Program-made: the position numbers and the translations under genes
NCBI GenBank assembly: GCA_024349245.1
Contig: JALDNG010000041.1
Location: 620,001 to 684,000 of the forward strand
DNA length: 64,000 nucleotides
Direction of reading: 5' to 3'
Source: Neodontobutis hainanensis
Taxonomy: Eukaryota > Chordata > Actinopteri > Gobiiformes > Odontobutidae
The notes under the pieces: generated by a model
Seen by the model: only the letters and a program-made list of their open reading frames with translations
Told to the model about the DNA's origin: nothing
Database searches by the model: none
Shown: positions 35,178 through 50,700 of the stretch, piece after piece
Numbering within the stretch: position 1 is the first letter of the stretch
Layout: each line of letters opens with the position of its first letter

Positions 35178-38100
35178 GTATGGTACCAACAATGAGAATA
35201 AGTGGCTTAGTAGTTAAGTTAACAGGAATATACTACTATCAGAATGTTTTTTTTTTTTTTTTTACAGCTTGGAAAAGTGCTTGAAAAATAACATTGCTAC
35301 AACTACATACCCCTGTGTGAAGTCGACAGGAGAAGTTACAACATGCTACAGGTAACTAATCTAACAATATGCAGCAATTGTTTAAGTAAGGTGACAAACT
35401 ACTAAGGAAAGACACAAGAGTTGTTTTCTGTTATCCTAATTCTTTAGACTTTTTCTATAAAATATTTGGCTGGTGAGATTGAAGTGATAGGCTTGCATGC
35501 ATTTGGACATGATATCTAAACCAAAAAGGATAGTAGTAATCATTATATAAACACAAGTCTTCCATTGAGTAATACATTCTCATACAAGCTGTGGTTATGA
35601 CACTTCACGAATAAAACAGGTTAAAAAACAGACACTGTTTGACACGGCCCTGCCTTAAAGCAAAAGTTATAAAAAAAAAATAAAACAAAATGGATGTTAA
35701 AACCCAATCTGTCAAAATGTCAAAGCGGCACCTCAAAAGAATAAAAACAACTTTAGACCTGGCTCTAACACAGGCATAGGAAAAGAATTGCACTTTATTC
35801 ATTAGTTATTTGGCAGACGATAAACATTTCTTTTTCAGGTTTTTTCTTTCTTTTTTGGAAAGAACCACTCTGTAATTTACAATCTATTTTTGCATTTGCT
35901 ATTGTGGGAGAGGGCTTGAGATCTCAAGTCACGCAGAATGTTTACTATTTGAAGATTCCTTCCACATGTCGTTTTGTACGGCTTCATCTGTACAATTCTT
36001 GACAAACTGCTGGCCGTAATTCAACTGCACAGTGACACGTCTTTTTGATCTTCAAATCTCAAACACACTCTTAACATAATTATGTTGGTTTATACTTATT
36101 GGCTGCAGCCACAGTTGTTTCCCACAATGTTTATTTAAAGATGAAAAATGGTTATTGCTGAGAGCCAAGATGATGGGTTTCTGGGAGTATTCCAGTTCAC
36201 CTGCATGGGGTTGATGTTCACTTGACAGGTTTTATTGCAATGCCAAAATATAGATTATCAAAATTTGATTTAAAAAAGAAAAATGGATTAAGTGCTTATC
36301 CAATCTTATTTCTCAAAATGTTCACATACCAGAGCAATTGCTCCTTTGAATTGCTAAGCTATGCTTCATAAACCCTTGAGTAAAACTGGCAAGAAGTCTT
36401 TATTCTTGAAAATATAATCTTATAGCACTGATTTTCTCACTGTACTCTGTGAACACTGTAAACACTGACACTATTACTGTAAAAGTTGTTGCTTGATCAC
36501 ATGGCTTCACTGTAGTTTCATACAAAGACCATGCCTCCAATAATATTTTCATCTTTCAAAGCAGTATCTTTTCATGTTGTTGGCGCAGCACAGACTTGCC
36601 TGATATGAGAGGGAAGAACCATATAAAGCAATTCTGAGACAGACCCCCCTCGACCTCATCATGGCGCATTCATCATTTTATGAAAGGCTATCAAAGGAAA
36701 ACACCAAAGAGCCATGGAGCTTGTGTCACAGATGGGACAGACATGGCTGACTTGCCCCACATCAGTCTTAATGTCAGCCAACACATTCTTTTCTCACTGT
36801 ATTTCTGGCTGTGTTAACATGGCCAAAAATCTAAAATTTACAAGTTAAATTTGCTGAAACAATGAATGTCTTTGATTGTATCTGGAGAGCTTTAGTCAAA
36901 ACCAATGGGGTGTGTGATTAAATGATAAGGTGTGAGGTGTTTCATCCAACTTGGCAATATGCTTAGTGCTAAGTGGTTACTGCTGTGGTGTTTTAGCACC
37001 ACCGCCTTCCCAAGATTAGCTGCGGATCAAATATTCCCTTTAGGTTTTTTTTTCTTCACTTTCTGCAAGCTATTTTTATTTTTCTTATTTAAATCACCAA
37101 AACCTTATACCCTTAACAGTTATGGCAGATCTGTCTGTCTTTTCATGACAGACAGCTGATTGGTGAGTTACTCAATGGATGACAAGGCTGAGAATAACGC
37201 AGAAGAGAATAGCAGGTTTACATTAAGATTAAATTATTTTGTTGAATTTTTATTTGTTTGGTCTCATAAATATTTTACTGTCTGCCACTCTACATTTTAA
37301 ACAGTTGTATTGCTTCTGTAATTGTTGCATTAGTGTTGTTCTAAACTTTCTGGTGATGGTACTGTGTGGTACTGATGTTATGTTGCGTGAATTAACTAGA
37401 GCCACTATTGAATGTATTTTGGTTAGTTTCACATTTGCTTATTAATTATTTGTCCCACCTTTGCTGCATTGATGGGACCAGGTGCAACTTTATATAGCTT
37501 TGTACCCACAGGCCTCACACAAATTTAAATCCATCTTGTTTGATTTGTCTCTCTGTATAAATAAGACTGCTATAAATAGTTTTGCATATGTTGCACTACT
37601 GTATGCAGGAGCTCCTAGAACAAAAGCTGCTAAATATATACCATGTTCTTTTTATGTGCTGAATTCTCTCTCAGAGCTCTAGAGTGTGTGCCCATTGAAG
37701 TGAACTAAGATGAGACTAAGACCTAAGACCCAGGCATGACAACATAATTCATAAATATTGTTTGAAATGTGCAGGGAGTTATTTCTACACCTCGTAAGCA
37801 TAACAGCTAAGAATTGTAACATCACTTTTATTGGATTGCTCTTTGCACTGGTTTTAATAATATTGCTACAAAAGTTAGGGTCAAAAGTGTTTTATTGGCA
37901 CAAGTTCTGGCATTAGATCTGTTTAAGCTTTCACACTCACTCAAGTATGTTTTGAGTAGGATTCCCAAATTATACTAACATTTATCACATGTGCCTGTAG
38001 AGAAGGTATGTTCAAATGATGTGTTGTACTAATTGAAGATAAAACATGATTGATAGGAATTAGCTTTTGGAGTTTACCTATTAGGCATTAAAGGGTAAAT

Positions 38101-41100
38101 CCTGTCCACTTCCTGCTCCATAAAAAGCATTGCAGCAGAACCAGTGGTGTGTAAGTTATCACAGTAAGAGAAGGGAGGACATGTTAGTGTTAAAGAGCAT
38201 TCCTCAGTGACAATTATAGAGTCCAAACAGCAGCTCTCTGTCTCACTTCATTTACTTATAATTCTGACATACAAGTCACATTGTCAACTTAATCCCACTT
38301 ATTTCAATATAAGAATACATCAAAATCAGAACAAAATGTATATATCTGAAGAAATCAGAGACATATTACTTTCCTTCCCCTCAGATGCTAATTAGACACA
38401 AATAAAAAATAGATTCATCTTTTGATGCCTATCAATATAAGACAATTCTTATCTTGTAGTCATCAGTTTCTATTTGAATTATCTGCAGAAGCAGAAAGGT
38501 ATGATCAGCGGCTCCTCACCAGGAAAACTTTTGGATCGGGGGCTGTCGAAGTATGCTCTGTTGGACTGCTATTAGTTCAAATGGAAATAAGGATTGAAAT
38601 TAGCATAATTGTAACTTCTGTATAACTTCTGTAGGAGTCGAACTCAGTCCAGCTTTCTTTGAATCTGAGCTTATTAGAATGTTGTGACATTGGTGTGAAA
38701 GGAGTCAGCCTGACTGCAGAGAGACTGGAACAGCTATGTTTATTAATATCCGTGGAGTCTAATCCAACCAAGATACTAAAGTTTTTAGTGGTAATCTTGT
38801 GTGGTCCAACTTCACAGCCAAACATTGCACGTTTTGGTCATACTTGTCTTATCTAAACCCTAAGTATTTCAAGATTGCAGTTCCTTTAATGTTGGCTCTT
38901 GTTTCTTTTGGCCTGATGCTCACTCCCTCATCTGTTTCTCTCTGTGGGGATTTACAGTGTGGCCATGCGTTGGTCATGCTGCGGTAAGAGAGTAGCTATG
39001 GTAAGAGATGGGATGATATGTAGACCACAGGTTGTAGTTTTCTGCCTCAGTTTTACATTTTGTCTAAGGCTTAGTTCTAGTTTGCACTTTTATACTTACT
39101 TCAAAAATCGACAGTTTTACAAAGTCCACCAGCACTTAAGAAGAGATCTTTGGTTTCCATTACTGAAGAACCACTTGACAATTTGATCAGCGAATTGAAC
39201 TGCGTTTATGTGCTCATATCCAATGAACCTTATTTTTATTTAATCCTAATTTATCAGATAATTTAAAGTATCTTAATTTATCGGCATGTCAGGTCCACAA
39301 ACAGACATGGTTCAGATGACAATGAACACACAGACATGGCTGACTGCAACTGTAAACAGCTGCAGCGTTCAGTCTAAATACGAAAAAAGGATATCTTTGC
39401 ATATTCTTTTAAGAACTTTAACATAATGCCCATGGTTAACATTTATAAGTTATAACTCTTTTAATGGCCAGTAGTACAATAACTACAGTATGTCCATTCT
39501 GTTGACATGTATTAATTTATTAAATAACTTGTAAACCATAAAACCCTGAAGACTCGCAGGCACATTATATGTCATGTTGAGAAGTACATAAAATGAGAAA
39601 TACAATCCAGGCCCATGCTTGAATCAGCTGTATTCTCATTTGGTAATCACTAAACCAGAGTCATTCAAGAACAAAAAGCTGAACTAAAATAATACACATT
39701 AAGAAGTCAAAAATGTGTCTAGAAGCCTACCCTACCATGGCTCTAGGAAGACGCCTGTTGCTCATCAACAATTAAACTCACTTTATTCCTCTCAAGTGTA
39801 ATAAGGCTTCTTTAACCTCAGTAAATCAAGTATATTGATTTCTGTTGCAGGCAACAAAGAGAAGCAGTTTTGTTGTGTGCCTTAAATTGATTGAAAACTC
39901 TCCTTTCAATTCAGTTGTTCTTTCAATTTGTTTGTTTATCACAAAGCTAGAAGTAGTTATGGTACAGCCTCTGTTTTTTTCTAAAAGGAGCTGTAAAAAT
40001 TTGCTATTTGCTACATAAAAGTAGCACTATATAAAATCCATGCCATTTACTTTAATTGTCATTACTTTCTTGCTTTCAAGCGTTAAAAACTTGAGACAGC
40101 TTTCTGCTTTAGCAACATTCAGTTCTTGGAGGCAGTCCATACAGAACCTGGCCGGCATCCAGTTGCATGGTTTGAGTTAGAGGCACGGGGAAGTTTATGA
40201 CAGTTTAATGTTACAGGCCACAGACAGCAGTGCTCGATATAATTTCCTGAGGTGTCAGAATCACAGATATTGTACACGACTTAAAACTAACCCTCTGCTT
40301 TGTCTGAGCTTCAGTATAAGTTTTTTTTTTACATTTATAATGTAATACAAAACGAACAGATTTCACCATGGATTATTTTCTGTTTAATAACATAAGGTCA
40401 AATACACTTTGAGAAAAGAAAAAAGTGAGATGTTTTTATAGGACTCCTGTTTGAGCAGTAGCAAGTAGCAGCTTGAGCGTTTAGGTGGATTATGTTGCAG
40501 ATGCCAGCACAGTAGGAGTGTTGTGTTGTGTATTGGCCAAAATATCTGTTAACACAAGCATAAGAGATGTACATGGCTAACACATCATAGACAAAGGTAG
40601 TGCATGTGTTCATCACCCATGACCTGCCAAGATGGCATTTTGTGAAGCTGGGGTTTTCTTTTTCTCTTATAGACTGCAACCAAAGACCGACACTTGTCTT
40701 TTTTAATATCGACTCCTGAAGTGCAACAACTACTGCAGATTTCTGAAAGGCTGCTTGCAGCGCGCGTTTGTGCAACAAATGGGGAAAAAAATGACATTTT
40801 GCTATCATACATATTATTGAAAATATGATACTGTTTTTAGTGTACATTAGTGCTCATTTCTTTATGTATTTGAATTTGTAAGTGAACCTAACTGGAAACT
40901 TTGCGCCCCATGAGAGAAAATCTAAACAAAAGCTAATGATTTAGAAGTGGTGGAAATTTCTGACATTAAATTGAGCATGTGTGTTTTGCGTATTTTGACA
41001 GTTTTTATTAGAGACTGCTTGTTGTTATAAATGAGCAAGAGATGGATGTAACTATTACGGCAACTGAGTGCTATTTAAACAGTCATTAACCAATGGCTTG

Positions 41101-44100
41101 TGTTAATGTAGCATGTTGGTGGAATGTCATTAAAATACATTTGAGCAGTCAGCCCTGATAGAGATACTGAAAACCTCAGACTGTATTTTAGAGTTAAAAT
41201 GAAATAATATAACTATTTTTTTTTTACCAGGCAGCACTCATCATGAATCATTTAATCTCCTTGGTTTTGTTTAAATGATAAAACAATCTGGCTACACCAC
41301 TGAGACATTTCAAAAAGTTGTGGGGTTTTCCTGCTGTCTGCTTTAGTAGCACGTAAGTAATAATAGATTTGAATTCTTAGTATGAAAGTTGAGGATGTAG
41401 GATAATCTTAAAACTAAATATATCATCAGACTTCGACTTCTCTTCTATAAAGTGGACAGCATGCAGGAATGTATTACACAGCTGAGTTGTTGTTGGAAGC
41501 ACCAGTATTTGACACGTCCCTTTAGTCCTCACTTAGAGCGCGGCTGCTAAGGACTTAAGGGATCTAGTGCAATAACTGTTGTCTGAAATGGCCAGCCTCC
41601 AACAGACAAATACTGTATCTGTTTATGGTAAACTATACTCCTCCAATACTGTTAACCTTTTAAAGCATTTCCAAACTATTAAATATAATTGCCTTTTATA
41701 AGGACATAATGTAATAATAGTGACATATTTGAAATACTAGGAGGAATGTCTAAGAACCATGACAAAAGCTCTGCCTCAATCATGTAAGCTTTGGTAAACA
41801 ACAATCCCAACCAGTGATTCTTTCCTTTTGGGAGTGTATTTTTCGCAGACAAGCTGACCTTTCCGAAGAAGCTTTCCTTCAGTGAAGCGCATTGGAAAAC
41901 TAAAGGTATCCGAACAAACAGAACATGGACACTATGTACCTTTTTTATAAATATCCAAACACTTGGAGGGGGAATAGACTAAATGGAAGTAGCTGTCGCT
42001 TTTTATTTAGAGTAGTTTGGGGCAGAAATAACAGATGAGCATAAATTTGTTTATATTGTGACAGATCGTTTACATTTGAAGCATTAGTGTGCATATAAGG
42101 TTTCTTGACTGTTTTGTTTCCTCCTGAATTATTCTCTGGCAATCATCTGTATGGGAATAAATTATGATCCATGTAACTTAAACTAATTCATTTATGTTTC
42201 AATAATAGACTAATAGAATAGTTAGTTTGACATGCTGTAATCTCAGCATGTTTTAGGATATTAAAATAATATAGGAATGAACATCAGAATCCAGTCTGTT
42301 GTTTATCTATCCATTATGTATCAGATCTATTAAATTATTATTTTGTTTTTACCCTAAGTCATGTATGCATTTGTGTCATATACATATCTTTAAATGAAAA
42401 TGCATGTTAGCATCATCGTTCATGTCAGTTATCCTTTACAACATGATGTCAAATACTTTCCATGTCTGCCGGACTGCACCAGAACATTACACACTTTAGG
42501 ATAACGTAAACTTTTTTTTTTTACTGTGAATTAATTATTTCTATAATCGATTAATCTGATCAGATAAAGAAGCGTGTGTAAATGCAAAAGGAACTGGTGG
42601 ACTAACAATGGCAAGTGGTCAAAAACGTGTGTTTTATTGTTTCCGGGCTTAAAACTGATGATAATACATAATTTACTTAAATTATTTTTTTTACTAAATC
42701 TGTGCCACAAGACTTGTGGCTAGAGCATAAATACACATAAAGATGTATTTTCATCAAAAACACAAAATGTACATCAGTGTTACTGTTTCTGTGGACTTGC
42801 TCTGTCTTTGTAATAAAACCCTCTTCTCTCAGCACATGGCAGGTTTCAGAGTCTATGAATATCCCTGATGGCTAGTTGTTGCAACCCTACATTTGGTTAG
42901 GTGATAGCTTTTAACTGTGGAAAAGAATGATTTATTTTAATAATTATTGGTTCTAAACAGTTAACGGTGCAAAGAAAAAAAAATAGTTGTTGTTTGCACT
43001 GAGTAACACAGACATGGTAATAATAACCCGTTACTAACAAACACAGGCTAATTTGTAAAAGGTAATAAGTTTCCTTACTCTGCCTGTTCTGAAACTTATT
43101 TTTACTTCACACATTTTATTATAAAGGCCACTGTTTGTTTATAATTAGAGAACACATGGTAAACCTACCTAACAGAGGTCAGACTAATCCATGTCTAGAG
43201 TTTGTGGGGCCCAGTAAAAGAAAAAAAAAAACTATTGGGTGAAAAGAGGCACAGGTGGCAAAACATCCACATTGTGTTCGACAAAGACGCAGCAACATCT
43301 GTGCTAAAATGTAAAAAGGTCTTATTTTTGGGGACATCTTTAGACATTATTACCTTCGTCTTCCATCATAAATATTAATGCTTCCACATGTGTTTTGGAT
43401 TTGTTTCATTTGCATGCAGGCAGCACATGAGGGAAGCATTAACAGCATCATACTCCCAGTTGTTACTATAATACCTCTTTCAATACCTACATTATAAGAC
43501 TCTATACATTATTATAATTGTCTGTGAAGGTTCTCAGTCATCCAGGACATCTTGAAGAAAAGGTTTGAGTAAAATTCAGAATTGATAAAGTCTCTTGGAA
43601 TAGAGACGGAATTATTATAATTATTTATGTTTGGAGGTCACATTTTTGCTCTTCAGTATCAGAGGTGGAGCAGCTGTATTGTGTCCAACCTGCTGCTATA
43701 GAGTTCTGAGGAGTTGTGTTTGCATTGAAAGCCCTTACTATGGGATTAACTATAGCCAAAACATACCATTTGACTGGAAATCTTTGAATTGTTTTTGAAC
43801 TGCAGTGACCTAATCCTATTTCCTGAAGTGCTTTTACAAATATTTCTAGAACAGCTATTTTCTATAAAACATAAGTCATTGTATGGGACTTTGATCTGTT
43901 AGATGCTTTCAACAACATGTTCATCTCCAACGGTCCATATATCACACAGCTGGTTTAGTGCACTGACCTTCAGCAACGTATCCATCACCAAGAGCCTTAC
44001 TGGGCATGTTGTTTAAACCAGTGGACAGGTCATATCGCTGCCATGTCAGACTCTTCTGCTTTGTCTGTGTTCACACTCATGAGTATCAAAACACAAAAGT

Positions 44101-44754
44101 TTATCAATGGGACAGCACAAGACACCCAAATTAAGTCCAATAAAATAAACTTTCTACAGTGCCTTAATCTTTCACATAACCATTTAGTTATAATTTGCAG
44201 TGCTGCGGTCGTTTAACAACAGAGATTAGCCACTGAGATGAACTTGGGCTCAGTGGATCCACTTAATGTTGAATGTTAGTGCTTCTTTCATGATGACATG
44301 TGAGAGTCACATAGATGCTTGTTTTCTCACAATTGTTCATTCTGCTCTGATTATTTTTGCTAAGTTGGATGTTTGCTAAAAGTGTCTTGCGTCCTCAAAT
44401 GGCTGTTATTTGGTCATGAAATACAATGTTGGACAGGAAGCCATCCTCTCATGAACTTCAGTGGGACTGAGAGTCAGCTTCTCACAGCCAAAATGTCTTC
44501 GGCCCATTCATTTTCTAGAGTCTAAATGCTTTTACCAATACTTAATGGATTGCAGATGAATTATTGTTTGTATAGAAAACACACTGTTCTGTGCAGGTGT
44601 AATGAGTAATATCTCAGCAGCACTACAATTATTACTACTAAAAACAGCTGTGTTATTTCAGATCATATAATTAGCAAATGTTTTACTCTGTTATTATTAC
44701 TATGTATTCACCATTAATTTAGTGGCTCTGAAGGAACTCACGCGTGCATGTTGC

Positions 44755-44790
<36 letters not shown>

Positions 44791-47700
44791 GTAATAATAA
44801 TAATAATAATAATCTGTTTATAAATAACTTATATATCTGCTTTTAACACATGAAGGATGTGACCTGAAAAGCCATTATATAAAAAAACTGCAGTCATGAG
44901 ATGTGGCCCTATCAATTTTACTGCCTGTGAAGTGTTAAGTGTTCTCGTAACAGTGCCACTATCAAAGTAAAAGCTCTCTATTGCCATAACATCATGCTAT
45001 AATAGTTGATTATTATGTGACTCAAAATTGACTTAATATTTCAACAATATCATTCAGATTATTATGACTGAATATTAATGAACGTGATGCAGTCACATTA
45101 CTTTGTTCCATTTACATTTATCTTTAATAACAATTAATGGGTACTTACAAAATAAACAGTATAAACCTGCACAACTATTGAACAATTGAAGCGTTCAGGA
45201 AGGCAGTATGTAGAGGAATTTGTCTGGTGATAGGGCAGACACTCCCCCCAGCCCATTGCAGTGTCTGTTGGGACATGTACCGGGGGCTTTGAGCGCACAA
45301 AAAGAGATTATACATGTTTTACTGATGCTGGCCCGGAAGGCCATTACGTCCAAATGGGTTGGTGCATGGAAGGCTCTGGTGTCTGAGCTGGTGGCATTAG
45401 AGAAGTTAAGATTTTGTTGTTGGTTTTGGGCAAACTATTTGTTCAAGAAAATTGAAAAAAAAGAAAAATATGTGTTCTGCGCTTTGTTTAAAAAATGGTT
45501 TAAAACGTAATAATTAAAATAATTTTTTCAAAAGATGGTTGCCAATTTATGGATGAAATCAGAAAGGGACCAACTTGTACTGTGTGACATGGTCGAACAT
45601 AAACCAAGCACTAGAGGCTCAGCACACCAGTCCAGACCATAGTCTCCGTGTGTGGAGTCTGGCTGAATGACGCTTCAGTGAACTGTTTCCCTCATTACAA
45701 AACACAACTGCAAAAACAGACCAAGCTTTGGATTATAACAAATGTTCCTTCCAATAATTTAAACCTAATTCATTAAAGACAAGGAGTTTGAATGTAATAA
45801 TTTATAATGAATTTGTATTTTAAGTATGTGTCAATTTTTCATTTTCCAGAAAGAAATGCTGCAAAGGCTTTAAGTTCGTGTTGGGCCAGTGCATTCCTGA
45901 AGGTAGGGAAATGCTGCCAGACTCCTGCAGTGTCTGACTTGTGTATTTACTTTTGGAGTGCTCTCCCATATTTTCCCACAAACTATTAAACTCTTTGTAG
46001 TATAATGGGTTATGTCAAATATCCACAAACAATAAAGTTGTGTTTTTTAAGACTATGATGTGTGCGCTGGTGCTCCATGTGAGCAGCAGTGCACGGATCA
46101 CTTCGGCCGGGTTGTGTGCACCTGTTACCCGGGCTACCGCTATGACCGTGAACGCCATAGAAATAGAGAGAAGCCCTACTGTCTCGGTAAGCACTTTATT
46201 ATCTAAATGACTTTAGTTTGGGCATAGGTTTTGGGCCCCATAAGAATATAAATAAACTTGTAGGCAACTGTTGATTTGTACCAACACTCAGCTCTTTCAA
46301 ATAAACTCTCATAACTTGTCTTTTGCCCACAGCATTTTATCTAGATCTTTGACTGAAATCTACCTAGACAACATTTACAACAGTTACTACATTTTCTTTT
46401 ATTCCTGTGATGTTATGTGAATATATTGTATTTCTGTTTTGAGTGAAAATCTTTTGTTCCAATAGACATTGATGAATGTGCGGACAGAAACACAACTGTC
46501 TGCTCTCAGATCTGCATAAACTCTGTTGGGAGCTACAAGTGTGAATGTGAAAAGGGATATTTTCTGGAGGAAGATAAGAAAACATGCACCGAGGGAGAGA
46601 AAGGTGTGCGGAGTGTTGTTTTTTTTTCTTCTCTTATTATGCACTGGGACTTTCGACCACACAATGTTGTTAAAAGCATTGTGAGAAAGAGAGGCTGTGG
46701 GTATGGCAAACACAGACACCTGGTAGTCATTACATATCCCAGTCTTTTTGCAAGTCAGAACAATTCTGTCTTTTCAACACATGGCTGCCCTCGTGACTCC
46801 AAGTCTTTTTTGATTTTCTGGATGCATTTAAGTAAAACATCACAATTGGTCCAGGCAATAAAAACGAAGCTTGCTCCAGGTTGAGAGGCTGCAGATTTGC
46901 GAGTTCCTCCAAGGAGTGTATCTTCCATTACTTCCTCTTAACCATTCAGGCAAATCTGGAAAGTATGTATAGTCATGGTTCTGCTTTATGTCCTGCTGTT
47001 TCCAACACTGTGGAGCAAAATAGTGTCCAGACACTTTCATTCATCCATTAAATGTATGCAGTTGTAAAGGACGGCTCATTACACTAGTCCTACAACCGAA
47101 CTCTGCTTTACCTGTGTTCTCGTCTCGCTACGCCACTGTACATGTATCTGACTGAAATTGTAATGTTTCTGTGGTTTTGAATATGGAGTGGATCAGTAAA
47201 TGTGGTGGAAAAATCTGAAAAGTCCATTAAACACATTTGATAATATTTCTGGTATGCCTTTAGTGGCCTTGTCTCGACTTTAAATGTTAAAAATACATTA
47301 ATTTGCTGCAAAGCCACCAGTGAGACATCACTTTTGAGTTACTCTTCTCTGACACATTTACTAGGCTTCTGCGCTTTCTATATAATGGACAATAATGACC
47401 CGAAACCTTTAGCGCTCCTAAACACTTTTTACGTTAAAGAGTCACTCATGTCCTCACTGTGCACTTAATCACATTACATTGACATAAACACTACATTTAA
47501 GTAATTGTATGACTGTCTGCATTCATTTATTTTTATTTTTTTACTGTATTAGTATTTTGTGATTTTTCCCTGTAGTGCATCTCTTTGAGAAATCTGACAA
47601 TGTCATGAATGCTGAAACTTGCTCAGCCACCTGTGACGACTTCCACCAGATCAAGATGTCCGTCCTGCAGCTTAAACAAAAGGTAAACACTGGCCTTTCC

Positions 47701-50700
47701 TTCACCAATTCATTGATAATAGATTAGCACAACTCTTGAACTGCTAAAAAAAAAAACAAGTGTGACGTAAATGTCTGTGTTGATTAGGTTGATGAGGGCC
47801 GACTGGTCTGGAGTATAGTAATATATACCTCACGCGTTTAGACCAACAGTGGCGTTCAACACTGTCATTGCTAAAACATGATGCATTGCTACCAGCTGTG
47901 TGGTCTGCGTGTGCTCCCAAAGATTTATACTACCACTTTTTTCTTAATAATGTCAACATAGCAACAAATGAAAAGAGAGAAGAAAAAAAAAAACAAGGCA
48001 ATGCTGCTGTCAGTATATGAAAAAGTGTGTTAATATTACCTGAAGGTTAATGGCTTATGGTTCAAACACCTGTACGCAAAGGTTGCAGGTTACAGCCTGT
48101 GGCCTTTTTCAAATATTACTAACATATGTCCTGCTGCAAGTACACAGGAACTCTGATTTACAGACCCATCAACATAGCAAGGTCTTTCATGTGTTTCTTA
48201 TGGGATTGTCAAATTCATGTGACATTATACAGAGATCAAAGAAAACTTTTTTTTTCCCTAAAGATGTTACTTAGCATACTGAGCGGGCTCTTTGCTGCTG
48301 GTGTTGCATAATGCAGCAGTTTTACCTGGCCCTCCATCTGGGTTAAAGCTAAGAGCCTGATGCAACTTGAACACTTTCATATTTTATGTGTTTGTAACAA
48401 TATTTTACTTGATAACTATAACTATCTTTTGCTGTTTGACTCGAAAGGGGTTACTGAATGAGAGAATGCTTTTTAGTTGGGACTATTTTAGATTTAGCTT
48501 GAAGAAAATATATAATTGTGGCACAATACCTGACTGACAAACACTGAATTCTACTTCCTTTCTAATGATTCCTTTTCTCAACAAAACAAATCCTTAGCTT
48601 TGTATACTGTGCTAGGTTTTAACTGACTAGTTTTTTTGTGCACTTATGCTTTTTTGTTACTTTGTGTTGTTGAAATTGCTTCCATTGTTTTCCTCACTTG
48701 TACTTGTCGCTTTGGATAAAAGTGTCTGCTAAATGACTAAATGTAAATGTAAATATTATGGCCTCTTTATTGATGGCTATGTTGATACGATGTTTTAGAA
48801 CAGTTCTAACTTCTCACTATTCTTTAAGATGGCTGTGCTGTCTAACATGGCAGAGATCCCAGAGCAGATGACGAATGTGAAAGTCCTGACATCACCTGTA
48901 TTTGTATCTGGGCCTCCAGGTCTCCCAGGTCCTCCAGGCAAGTCTTGAGCTTACTTCTTACTCTGGCTGTGTTCAGTCGTCTGACACCAGTGTGCCTTGT
49001 TGCAGGAGAACCAGGACCACAGGGCCTGAAGGGACAGAAAGGACACCTGGGGCCACCAGGTCCCCCTGGTCCTAGAGGGTTTATGGGACCAGTTGGACCT
49101 ACACCAGACCTGTCCCATATCAAAAGGGGCCCCCGAGGGCCAGTGGTTAGTACAAACCATAACCTATTCTGCACAGTTAAAAAGACTAAAATAATTATAT
49201 TTAGTCAAATATATAATATGCTGTTCTACTTCAACAACAAATTCTCTCTCAATATTTACCAAATTCTAATGGATTTGCTAAACAAAATCTCCTTTTTTGT
49301 TCAGTCTTTATCCAATAGACAATTGACTTTTACAATTGTGAGATTATTCAGATGCAGTAGTCTGGCTTGGTAAAACAGGCTTTGTAAAAGCCGTGATTGT
49401 TTTATAACATCCTTTTTTTTCGAGTCATTAGTTTGTAATCACAGCTAACCACATTTCAAAGATGTAATTATAGGCTGCTCCATTTCCCTGCTATTAGGCT
49501 CTTTCTTGTGTGCAATGTAAAAAAGATGACACATGATAATGGCAATGACAACAGAGAAAGCTGAATCCATTTAGGGCTTTGGTTGTTGTTTTTGGCTCAC
49601 CATTGTTTTTGTGCAGTGACTCTGGCCTGCGAGCGTAAACCTTTGTGTTGACAGGTGGGCTCAAAATCAAGAATGTTCAGGATGTGGCAAATGTCCTTTT
49701 TTAAATCCCCGGTATTTACACAGTCACATTACTGATAAATCAGGCTATCAACACTTGCAGTCAGTCACATCAAGAGCGACCGAAACAAGCAGACAAAATG
49801 ATATATGTGATTTTACCAGGGTTTGTGGTAGCTATCACATCTGACAGAAAGTCCATACAGCTCCTTATATTAATGTCCTGATAATGCATTGGATCAATGG
49901 CTGATTACATTGTGAGCATTAGGTTTGGCCCCAGGTCACAGGTGTCCAATATCTTCTCACCTAATGATTACTATTCCAAAAAGATCAAAGGACTCAAAGT
50001 CTGAAGGCCATTATAGGGTTAGTAATGGCCTTAAATCATGAAGAATTATACTTGTTGACATGTTGTTAGTGGAACTAAATAATGAACTATTAAATTAAAG
50101 AGTTACAAAACAAATTCATCTCAGTCCTGAACATTGAAGTTATTGATTGATGTTCTTACAGGGAATTACAGGAGCTCCAGGAAGAGATGGCTTAAAGGTA
50201 AGATGATGCAGGCTGATATTGATTTATTTATTTACATATGCTGTTCTGTCTTGAATCTAATATAAAGAAATGTAGATGTTGACACATGGTAACAATGTAG
50301 TTCAGTGTAGTACTTTGTCACCATGTATCAGCAGTAAAAGATTAATCATGTTTTTTAACATGTTTATGGCCTCTAGTTTGAAAGGGTTAACACAAGATTC
50401 TTCACTGGAAGTGCTTTTGTGTGGAATATTATCTTCCTAGATTAAGTGAACAAAACCTTTATGAATGTGTGGATGAGAGGTGGTCTCTATAACTCAATGG
50501 ACAGGGAGATTTAGACAGGAATGCTTTTCTCCATTTTGCTTCTTTGGGAAACTAAAACCCAAGGTTTTAGCAGATGTTTAAGTCTTAGATTAAGAAAACA
50601 ATGGGAATCCACCTTTGTTACACTATGCTTTTCTGTTCTGTTGCTGGTCTGATCATTCCAAAAAAAACCACAGTGTGGGTATATAGATATATTGACACAA

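Larger units (their letters stand above)
35352..45849 (+). other. ccbe1: ccbe1 intron 2 (10.5 kb)
   Basis: Large GT-AG intron between the Cys-rich exon and the 53-bp exon 3. It is AT-rich, with an (AAT)n tract and an L1-like fragment near its 3' end, listed separately. A patch at 40100-40290 is more complex and might be regulatory. No coding sequence or RNA gene was recognised. Confidence 0.85.

Noticed and set aside
40398..40847. 149-codon minus-strand open frame in ccbe1 intron 2
   Set aside because: Composition is intron-like, with no recognisable motif or splice partners; chance frame.
43520..43570. GGTTCTCAGTCATCCAGGAC motif, with a weaker relative near 31345
   Set aside because: Looks like a scrap of a widespread fish repeat; too short to define an element or its ends.
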